A stretch of 5,342 bases of DNA from Nitrospirota bacterium (lineage in GTDB: Bacteria; Nitrospirota; JACRHJ01): assembly GCA_027328825.1 (NCBI GenBank), contig DAHWTK010000102.1, forward strand, positions 1 through 5,342. Reading direction: 5' to 3'. Within the stretch, counting starts at the first letter, position 1; each line of letters begins with the position of its first letter. The notes below the pieces were generated by a model, which saw only the letters and a list, made by a program, of their open reading frames with translations, was not told the DNA's origin and did not search any database. Position numbers and translations under genes: made by a program. Positions 1 through 4,779 of this stretch are shown here, piece after piece.

Positions 1-501
1 CTTTCCGCGTCTCTTGCGCCGGGGCTTGTCCCCGGTGAAATCGTCGGCGCGACTGAGATAGCGTCCTATGAAAAGCCGGAGCACACTTTTTCTTGCGATA
101 CCGGCCTGATTGCCGTCCTCGCAAAAATCAGATGCCGCGCCGGAAGGTTCGTGGCTGTCTCAAAAACCATTACAACTTCCGCCGAAAAGTGGGAAATAGC
201 CGATGCGACCGGGGCCGTCGCTCTTGACATGGAATCCGGCGGGGCGGCCCGCGCCTGCGCAGAAGCGGGTGTCCCGTTCATCTCGGTTCGCGCTATCTCC
301 GATACGCTGGACGAAGACCTGCCAGTGGACTTCAACCTATTTATGAACGATGGGAAAATAAACCCGACACGGCTGATTTTTTATCTATTGGCGCACCCGT
401 GGAAAATTCCTGCTTTGATAAAACTTGGTCGCAACTCCCGCCTTGCCTGCGAAAAGCTGGGAGGGGCGGTCGAATTGTTTATAAAAAGTAACACCCTCTG
501 A
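1..501 (+). CDS. Nucleoside phosphorylase / nucleosidase (MTA/SAH nucleosidase superfamily, HpnG-like), 3' part
   Basis: The frame is open from base 1 to the TGA at 499-501, giving 166 C-terminal residues. The N-terminal part, roughly 60-80 residues, lies left of the window. Members of this fold cleave the N-glycosidic bond of purine nucleosides or adenosyl compounds in the cytoplasm. The visible sequence has the mid-domain pattern PGLVPGEIVGATEI (residues 7-20), the substrate-ribose motif LDMES with Glu at residue 78, and VRAISD with the presumed general-acid Asp at residue 101. The 23-residue Glu-Asp spacing equals that of E. coli MTA/SAH nucleosidase (E174/D197). The tail (DEDLPVDFN, then LLAHPWKIPALIKLGRNS) resembles hopanoid-associated phosphorylases (HpnG type), which convert adenosylhopane to ribosylhopane. 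No other hopanoid gene is visible, so the substrate is open and I give no symbol. An internal GTG at 151 is not a plausible start because conserved sequence precedes it. Confidence 0.85.
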   Translation, partial: LSASLAPGLVPGEIVGATEIASYEKPEHTFSCDTGLIAVLAKIRCRAGRFVAVSKTITTSAEKWEIADATGAVALDMESGGAARACAEAGVPFISVRAISDTLDEDLPVDFNLFMNDGKINPTRLIFYLLAHPWKIPALIKLGRNSRLACEKLGGAVELFIKSNTL

Positions 502-513
502 AGTTTTAAAACT
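502..513. repeat. 12-bp perfect palindrome
   Basis: AGTTTTAAAACT lies directly after the phosphorylase stop codon and 11 bases before the -35 box of the next gene. It has no loop and no following T-tract, so it does not read as an intrinsic terminator. It could be an operator half-site pair, but a 12-bp palindrome is expected about once by chance in a window of this size. Confidence 0.35.
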
Positions 514-524
514 GGCCGGATTCC

Positions 525-553
525 TTGACCAAATCCTCCCCGGAAGGTATATT
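525..553 (+). promoter_or_regulatory. Sigma70-type promoter for the DUF4242-like gene
   Basis: TTGACC (525-530) and TATATT (548-553) are separated by 17 bases, the optimal sigma70 spacing, with five of six consensus matches in each box. The predicted transcription start is near 559-561, at the beginning of the SD sequence. The 5' leader would be only about 12 bases, leaving no room for a structured regulator. This also makes the downstream gene a transcription unit separate from the phosphorylase gene. Confidence 0.6.
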
Positions 554-559
554 TTAATC

Positions 560-565
560 AGGAGG
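560..565 (+). promoter_or_regulatory. Ribosome binding site of the DUF4242-like gene
   Basis: AGGAGG is a full match to the anti-SD sequence and ends 6 bases before the ATG at 572. It fixes the start there rather than at the in-frame ATG at 584. It also coincides with the predicted transcription start of the promoter at 525-553. Confidence 0.8.
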
Positions 566-571
566 GGCGTA

Positions 572-856
572 ATGGAAAAAGACATGCGGATGTTCATCTC
601 CGAGCATCAGGTCGTTTCGGACATAAGCCGCGATTTGATCATGAAAATGCATTCCGATTCGGGGAAGGGAGTGGAGGTGCTCTATTCCTTCTCGAACATA
701 GGGGAAAAATGCATGTATTCCGTGATTAAAAGCCCGGACAGGCTTTCGATAGAGGCATTCATGAGCGAGCTTCGCATCCCGTGCGACAGCATAATGGAAG
801 TCGACGTTTTTGTAGAGGGCAAAGGAGAGCCAGAGGACTGGAAACAGGCGGCATAG
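572..856 (+). CDS. Small DUF4242-like protein of unknown function
   Basis: A 94-residue cytoplasmic protein with no signal peptide or membrane segment. A strong AGGAGG site 6 bases upstream supports the ATG at 572. The layout fits the DUF4242 family, a small ferredoxin-like alpha/beta fold: an N-terminal strand (MFISEHQVV), a helix, a strand (VEVLYSFSNIG), a strand (KCMYSVIKSP), a helix (LSIEAFMSELRIP), and the final strand DSIMEVDVFVEG matching the family's closing 'GlPadrIvEV' pattern. One family member in Streptomyces (SCO4226) is described as nickel-binding. I see no clear His-rich metal site here, so metal binding should not be assumed. The family assignment is from pattern memory and is moderately sure; that this is a real gene is much surer. 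It sits alone behind its own promoter, and its function is unknown. Confidence 0.8.
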   Translation: MEKDMRMFISEHQVVSDISRDLIMKMHSDSGKGVEVLYSFSNIGEKCMYSVIKSPDRLSIEAFMSELRIPCDSIMEVDVFVEGKGEPEDWKQAA

Positions 857-1001
857 AATTCCCCGGCCAGCCGCACATAAAGGCGTTTTGCCTCCCTCCC
901 CAAGCCAGGCAGACGTCTTTAAAAATATACGAGCCGACCGGGGATTTATTTTTAAATTTTTTTGTGGAAATTGGCTTTTTTTTGGTGTATACCATTCTTC
1001 C
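857..1001. other. Intergenic stretch upstream of the SET gene, GC-rich then T-rich
   Basis: The first half holds short overlapping inverted repeats: AGGC/GCCT (881-884 with 890-893), TGCCT/AGGCA (889-893 with 907-911) and the palindrome AGACGTCT (911-918). None is followed by a T-tract at terminator distance. The second half (about 945-983) is strongly T-rich. A -10-like TATACC at 988-993 ends 8 bases before the SET-gene ATG, but the nearest -35-like hexamer (TTGTGG, 962-967) is 20 bases away, so no firm promoter can be called. There is no SD sequence before the ATG at 1002. Confidence 0.4.
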
Positions 1002-1514
1002 ATGAAAAAATTCTGCTGGATTAACCCGAAACTCGTCGTAAAAGAGACCCCGCATTGCGGCAAAGGGAACTTTGCCACTGGGAACATAGATAAAGACGAA
1101 CTGCTGATGATACACGGCGGGTGGTTTATAACCCGCGAGGAAGAGACAAAACTCCCGCCCCCACATAACGACTATGGCCTCCCCGTTACGGAAAACCTCG
1201 TTCTATACTCGGAAGAAGACGACGCCTTTATCAACCACTCCTGTGACCCGAACGCGGGGTACAAGGGTCAGATTTTCCTTGTCGCCATGCGCGACATCGA
1301 CGCTGGCGAAGAGATATGCATAGACTACGCAACTATTCTCCACGCAGCCGAAGGCGTCGAGCCCTACAGGCTTAAATGCTACTGCGGAGCGGATAACTGC
1401 CGGGACGTTATCACGGACGAAGACTGGAAAATACCTGAGCTTCAGAAGAGATACGACGGCTATTTTCAGCACTTCCTCCAGGAAAAACTCGACGCCCTGA
1501 AGGTAATGAAGTAG
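1002..1514 (+). CDS. SET-domain protein lysine methyltransferase-like, with post-SET zinc motif
   Basis: A 170-residue, single-domain cytoplasmic protein. SET-domain enzymes transfer a methyl group from S-adenosylmethionine to lysine side chains of proteins. The order of motifs is complete: the first SET strand with GKGNFA (20-25); NHSCDPN (78-84), which forms part of the AdoMet site and pseudoknot; GEEICIDY (102-109) ending in the presumed catalytic Tyr109; and a post-SET CYCGADNC (126-133). Cys126, Cys128 and Cys133, together with Cys81 of NHSC, match the four zinc ligands known from SET/post-SET enzymes. The insert between the N-terminal strand and NHSC is short. A longer frame exists from TTG 888, but its first 38 residues come largely from a T-rich tract with no SD, so I chose ATG 1002. 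No SD precedes 1002 either. The bacterial substrate is unknown; histone-like proteins, ribosomal proteins or translation factors are all possible. It converges on typA. Confidence 0.88.
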   Translation: MKKFCWINPKLVVKETPHCGKGNFATGNIDKDELLMIHGGWFITREEETKLPPPHNDYGLPVTENLVLYSEEDDAFINHSCDPNAGYKGQIFLVAMRDIDAGEEICIDYATILHAAEGVEPYRLKCYCGADNCRDVITDEDWKIPELQKRYDGYFQHFLQEKLDALKVMK

Positions 1515-1518
1515 ATTT

Positions 1519-3321
1519 TTAGAACCTCGCCAGTATCTTCTTGTCAACCTTCTTCTTTCTAAGCCGTATCGAAACCGGCGTAACTTCCACCAGCTCGTCG
1601 TCCCGCAGGAACTCCAGCGCCTGCTCAAGGCTCATCTTCCTGGGCGGGATAATGCGAAGGGCCTCGTCGGAGCCGGAGGCGCGCATGTTGGTAAGCTTCT
1701 TCTCTTTTGTTACGTTAACGCCCATGTCGTCTTCGCGGGCGTTCTCGCCGATTATCATGCCTTCGTAAACCTCCGTGCCGGGATCGATGAATATCTCCCC
1801 CCTTGGCTGGAGGTTGAATATGGCGTAGCCGGTGGCCTTGCCGCGCCTGTCCGCTATGAGCGCGCCCGTGGAACGCCCGGATATTTCGCCGGACCAGGGG
1901 CGATAGCCCAGGAAAAGCGTGTTCAGGATTCCCGTTCCACGCGTATCGGAGAGGAATTCCGAGCGGAAGCCTATGAGCCCGCGAGAGGGTATCTCAAACT
2001 CCATGCGCACCCGGCCCGTGCCGTGGTTAACCATCTTCATCATCTTCCCGCGCCTGGCTCCCAGCTTCTGCGTTACGATGCCGATGTGCTCCTCCGGCGC
2101 ATCGACAAGCAGCAGCTCGTAAGGCTCTGAGCGCACTCCGTCGATTGTTTTTTCGATTATCTCCGGCCTCGATACGGCAAGCTCGAACCCTTCCCTGCGC
2201 ATGGTCTCTATGAGTATGGCAAGCTGAAGCTCGCCTCTGCCGGATACCTTGAACGTATCCGTGCTATCCGTGGATTCGACCCGGATACTGACATTGTAAA
2301 GTATCTCTTTCTCCAGACGCTCCTTTAAGTTCCTGCTCGTTACGAACTTCCCCTCCCTGCCGGCGAACGGAGAGTTGTTCACGGAGAAGTTCATGGAAAG
2401 CGTCGGCTCGTCCACGGTAATAGGAGGAAGAGGGCTGGGGTTTTCGAGGTTGGATATGGTCTCGCCGATGGTGAATCCTTCCACCCCCGCGATGGCGACG
2501 ATGTCCCCGGCATACGCCTCGTCGGACTCCATTCTGGAAAGGCCGTTATAGGTATAAAGCGCGGTAATTTTCCCTGGCTGGACCGAGCCATCCAGCTTGC
2601 ACAGCGATACCTGAGCCCCTTTCTTCAGAGTCCCGGAAAAAATCCTGCCGATTCCGAGTCTGCCGACATAATCCGAGTAGTCTATCGATGCCACCTGCAT
2701 ACGCAACGTGTCCGCCGCATCCCCCTTCGGAGCGGGTATGGTCTTTATTATCTCGTCCAGGAGCGGCCTTAAGTCGGCCCCGTCGCCGTCCGGCTTGGCC
2801 TTTGCTATTCCGGCCCTGGCGTTTGTATAGAGCACGGGAAAGTCGAGCTGGTCTTCCGAGGCGTCGAGGTCTATGAAGAGATCGTACACCTCGTTCAGGA
2901 CCTCCTGTATGCGGGAGTCCGGGCGGTCGATCTTGTTTATTACGAGTATCGGCGGAAGCCCGGCTTCGAGGGCCTTTTTCAGGACGAACCTTGTCTGCGG
3001 GAGCGGGCCTTCCGAGGCGTCCACCAGTAGCATGACTCCGTCCACCATCTTCAGCGTCCGTTCCACTTCTCCGCCGAAATCCGTATGCCCAGGCGTGTCC
3101 ACTATGTTTATTTTCACGTCGTTATAATGTACGGCTGTGTTCTTGGCCATTATGGTGATGCCCTTCTCGCGCTCAAGGTCCATGCTGTCCATGACGCGCT
3201 CGGCGACCGACTGGTTATCCCTGAATATTCCGCTCTGCCTGAGCATGGCGTCCACGAGCGTCGTCTTGCCGTGATCGACGTGCGCGATGATGGCGATATT
3301 TCTCATGTTTTCTATATTCAT
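1519..3321 (-). CDS. typA: Ribosome-associated translational GTPase BipA/TypA
   Basis: A complete 600-residue protein, close to the family norm of about 605-610. BipA is an EF-G-like GTPase that binds the 70S ribosome and supports 50S assembly and growth under cold or other stress. Visible G motifs are AHVDHGKT (13-20, P-loop), EKGIT (52-56, switch I Thr56), DTPGH (75-79) and NKID (129-132). The beta-barrel domain II begins near 205 (LRMQVASIDYSDYVGRLGIGRI). Domain III carries VSGRGELQLAILIETMRREG (around 358-377), typical of BipA. The BipA-specific C-terminal domain begins near 480 and includes GRGEIFIDPGTEVYEGMIIGE. An AGGAG (3337-3333) 11 bases upstream supports ATG 3321 over the ATG at 3306. 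The start codon overlaps the upstream SDR stop by one base, implying translational coupling and co-transcription. No frameshift or missing motif is seen. The 3' end lies 4 bases from the convergent SET-gene stop. Confidence 0.97.
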   Translation of the reverse strand: MNIENMRNIAIIAHVDHGKTTLVDAMLRQSGIFRDNQSVAERVMDSMDLEREKGITIMAKNTAVHYNDVKINIVDTPGHTDFGGEVERTLKMVDGVMLLVDASEGPLPQTRFVLKKALEAGLPPILVINKIDRPDSRIQEVLNEVYDLFIDLDASEDQLDFPVLYTNARAGIAKAKPDGDGADLRPLLDEIIKTIPAPKGDAADTLRMQVASIDYSDYVGRLGIGRIFSGTLKKGAQVSLCKLDGSVQPGKITALYTYNGLSRMESDEAYAGDIVAIAGVEGFTIGETISNLENPSPLPPITVDEPTLSMNFSVNNSPFAGREGKFVTSRNLKERLEKEILYNVSIRVESTDSTDTFKVSGRGELQLAILIETMRREGFELAVSRPEIIEKTIDGVRSEPYELLLVDAPEEHIGIVTQKLGARRGKMMKMVNHGTGRVRMEFEIPSRGLIGFRSEFLSDTRGTGILNTLFLGYRPWSGEISGRSTGALIADRRGKATGYAIFNLQPRGEIFIDPGTEVYEGMIIGENAREDDMGVNVTKEKKLTNMRASGSDEALRIIPPRKMSLEQALEFLRDDELVEVTPVSIRLRKKKVDKKILARF

Positions 3322-4091
3322 TATTTCGGGTGCTCCTGTTTGTAGGGTATTACTGGCATCTTCCAGGGCGTCTGCTGGTTTATGACGGATATCTCAAGCG
3401 GGCATACGTTCCTTGGCACGGTAAGCGCGAATACGACCGCACGCTCTATAGCCTCGGTCGTCATGAGCCGCGAGGGTTCTATTGTGGCCGGGTCGAGGTT
3501 GCCGGTGAGCGACGTGTCCGTTACTCCGGGGAGAAGAGAAGTAACCTTTATGTTGTAGTCCCGCATCTCCCAGAAAAGCCCTTTCGTGAACGCCCTGAGC
3601 GCCCATTTCAGGGAGCTGTACACTATGAACGTCTTGGGCGGAGGGTCCACGAGGGTCGAGCCGGAGACGACGTTCACGATGCTCCCGCCCCCGTTTTCCA
3701 CCATGTGGTTTATAAGAAGGCGCGTGAGCATGACGTATCCGAAGAAGTTCGTCTGCATAAGCTTCTGTATGTCCTCAAGCGGCTGCTTATGGAAGAGGTG
3801 CTGGCTGGAAACCCCGGCGTTGTTTATGAGCGCGTCCACGCGCCCGAGCTTCGACACCGCCTCCATTGCCAGCCTTTCGAGGTCCGCCTGCTTGGAGACG
3901 TCGCAGACTACGGGAAATGCCCTGACGCTGTAAGCTTCCATCAGGTGCGCGCAGAGCTCGTTTATCTCGCCGCGCCCCCTCGCCGCCAGCACGAGATTCA
4001 TTCCCTCCCTCGCCAGCGCCGTCGAGATGGCCTTGCCGATGCCTCTGCTTGCGCCCGTTATTACCGCGCCTTTGCCTTTCAAGCTTTCCAT
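3321..4091 (-). CDS. Short-chain dehydrogenase/reductase (classical SDR)
   Basis: A 256-residue Rossmann-fold oxidoreductase of normal classical SDR length. Motifs: TGASRGIG (12-19, dinucleotide binding), CDVS with Asp64 (adenine-ring pocket), NNAG (90-93), Asn115, Ser145 and YSSLK (Tyr158, Lys162), so the Asn-Ser-Tyr-Lys catalytic tetrad is complete. Arg16 in the glycine motif and Arg38 after the second strand suggest NADP(H) rather than NAD(H). The C-terminal section (TEAIERAVVFALTVPRNVCPLEISV) resembles broad-specificity 3-hydroxyacyl or 3-hydroxy acid reductases, so no substrate can be named. I chose ATG 4091 because GGGAGGAG lies 2 bases upstream. The longer frame from 4142 starts inside the -10 box of the predicted promoter and would add 17 non-family residues. 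It is the first gene of a two-gene operon with typA, and its TAA overlaps the typA ATG. Confidence 0.92.
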   Translation of the reverse strand: MESLKGKGAVITGASRGIGKAISTALAREGMNLVLAARGRGEINELCAHLMEAYSVRAFPVVCDVSKQADLERLAMEAVSKLGRVDALINNAGVSSQHLFHKQPLEDIQKLMQTNFFGYVMLTRLLINHMVENGGGSIVNVVSGSTLVDPPPKTFIVYSSLKWALRAFTKGLFWEMRDYNIKVTSLLPGVTDTSLTGNLDPATIEPSRLMTTEAIERAVVFALTVPRNVCPLEISVINQQTPWKMPVIPYKQEHPK

Positions 4092-4093
4092 TG

Positions 4094-4101
4094 CTCCTCC
4101 C
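4094..4101 (-). promoter_or_regulatory. Ribosome binding site deciding the SDR start
   Basis: On the minus strand the sequence reads GGGAGGAG then CA then ATG. The GGAGG core (4100-4096) is 4 bases from the ATG at 4091. The upstream in-frame ATG at 4142 has nothing comparable before it. Confidence 0.75.
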
Positions 4102-4140
4102 GTAAAATAAACCCTTTCCCTTTTCGGCGACAAATTTGAC

Positions 4141-4169
4141 ATTATAAAGGAATTCCCGCCGCAAGTAAA
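4141..4169 (-). promoter_or_regulatory. Sigma70-type promoter of the SDR-typA operon
   Basis: On the minus strand TTTACT (4169-4164) is followed after 17 bases by a perfect TATAAT (4146-4141). Transcription should start near 4134, giving a leader of about 43 bases before the SDR ATG at 4091. The spacer contains the 8-bp palindrome GGAATTCC (4149-4156), a possible but unproven repressor contact. No other promoter is evident before typA, so this one probably drives both genes. Confidence 0.65.
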
Positions 4170-4218
4170 GTCAGACGGCAGACAAAGTATTAAAAATGCG
4201 CCCGAATGTTCATAAGAA

Positions 4219-4272
4219 GTAATATTTATTATTAAAAGAAATTATTGACTTTGCCGTATCCGCCGATATAAA
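4219..4272 (+). promoter_or_regulatory. Promoter of the pilZ-domain gene with upstream A/T tract
   Basis: TTGACT (4245-4250) precedes TATAAA (4267-4272) by 16 bases; alternatively TAAAAT (4269-4274) follows at 18. The 26 bases before the -35 box (4219-4244) are almost entirely A and T, as in an UP element that contacts the RNA polymerase alpha subunit. The predicted start near 4280 gives a leader of about 43 bases. This promoter points away from the SDR promoter, with about 75 bases between the two -35 boxes. Confidence 0.65.
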
Positions 4273-4307
4273 ATCTACCGCAATTTTTAAATGGTAAATG
4301 CTTATGA

Positions 4308-4313
4308 AAGGAG
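4308..4313 (+). promoter_or_regulatory. Ribosome binding site for the TTG start of the PilZ gene
   Basis: AAGGAG ends 9 bases before the TTG at 4323. The nearby ATG codons at 4298 and 4304 are in another frame. This site therefore supports a TTG initiator for the PilZ protein. Confidence 0.7.
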
Positions 4314-4322
4314 AACTGTTTC

Positions 4323-4706
4323 TTGCAGGAGATCGAAAGGAGATTGGAACCCCGGGTTGAAGTCCCGCCCATTCCTGTTTATGCGCTGTCCGACGACGAC
4401 ATTTTTTTCTATGGATATGCAAAGAACATAAGCCACTCGGGTATGATGATAATGTCATATCTGCGTTGCGAGGCAGGCCAGGAGTGTACGTTTGAGTTTG
4501 CCATACCCGCAAGACAAAGGCTGCTGGGCAGAATATTCCAGTTAAAGGAAGAAATTCCCCTGGCGCTCCGTTCGCGCATCAGTTGGTGCGTAAACTCCGC
4601 TATCGTGACCGATGGGCCGAACCGGCACGGGGTGAAGTTTATAGATATGACGCAGGGTTCTGCGAAACATATCGAGAGCTGGGTGAAGGCGCAGCTGAAG
4701 GTTTAA
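4323..4706 (+). CDS. Single-domain PilZ protein, probable cyclic di-GMP receptor
   Basis: A 127-residue cytoplasmic protein consisting of little more than one PilZ domain. PilZ domains bind cyclic di-GMP and relay it to motility, exopolysaccharide or other targets. Both ligand motifs are intact: RRLEPR (6-11, matching RRxxxR) and NISHSG (35-40, matching D/NxSxxG). Typical barrel strands follow: GMMIMSY, CTFEFAIP, LLGRIFQLKEE, RSRISWCVN and RHGVKFIDM. A short helical tail (SAKHIESWVKAQLKV) closes the protein. The TTG start places RRxxxR six residues from the N terminus, as is common, and has AAGGAG 9 bases upstream; no in-frame ATG occurs before the domain. It is a single-gene unit behind its own promoter, and its neighbours give no clue to the target. 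The C-terminal partner domains found in YcgR-type proteins are absent. Confidence 0.88.
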   Translation: MQEIERRLEPRVEVPPIPVYALSDDDIFFYGYAKNISHSGMMIMSYLRCEAGQECTFEFAIPARQRLLGRIFQLKEEIPLALRSRISWCVNSAIVTDGPNRHGVKFIDMTQGSAKHIESWVKAQLKV

Positions 4707-4736
4707 CCGGTTCCTCCCGCCGCTTTTGCACTTTCC

Positions 4737-4766
4737 TTGACTTCACAGCCGCTTTGCCTGTATCCT
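4737..4766 (+). promoter_or_regulatory. Candidate promoter of the EamA transporter gene
   Basis: TTGACT (4737-4742) and TATCCT (4761-4766) are 18 bases apart. The predicted transcription start near 4773-4774 is only 6-7 bases before the ATG at 4780, so the mRNA would be nearly leaderless. The 73-base gap after pilZ contains no clear hairpin terminator, so readthrough from pilZ could also feed this gene. Confidence 0.5.
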
Positions 4767-4779
4767 TTTATTCTGACCT

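Noticed and set aside
881..925. Possible terminator or attenuator from short repeats AGGC/GCCT and TGCCT/AGGCA
   Set aside because: Stems are only 4-5 bp, the two pairings overlap, and no T-tract follows at the right distance. The later T-rich stretch has no stable hairpin directly before it.
888..1001. Longer SET-domain frame starting at TTG 888
   Set aside because: The added 38 residues come mainly from a T-rich tract (FIFKFFCGNWLFF) and do not look like SET sequence. No SD precedes 888, and the SET domain begins naturally after ATG 1002.
554..1166. Overlapping minus-strand frames of 135 and 177 residues opposite the DUF4242-like and SET genes
   Set aside because: They overlap each other and two better-supported genes, cross an intergenic T-rich tract, and show no domain pattern.
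3330..4139. 269-residue plus-strand frame opposite the SDR gene
   Set aside because: It is the antisense shadow of a well-supported SDR gene. Its translation is rich in Arg, His and Tyr without recognisable motifs, and it has no convincing SD or promoter.
4707..4736. Terminator after the PilZ gene
   Set aside because: The short C/G-rich gap contains no inverted repeat long enough to form a terminator hairpin and no T-tract after one.
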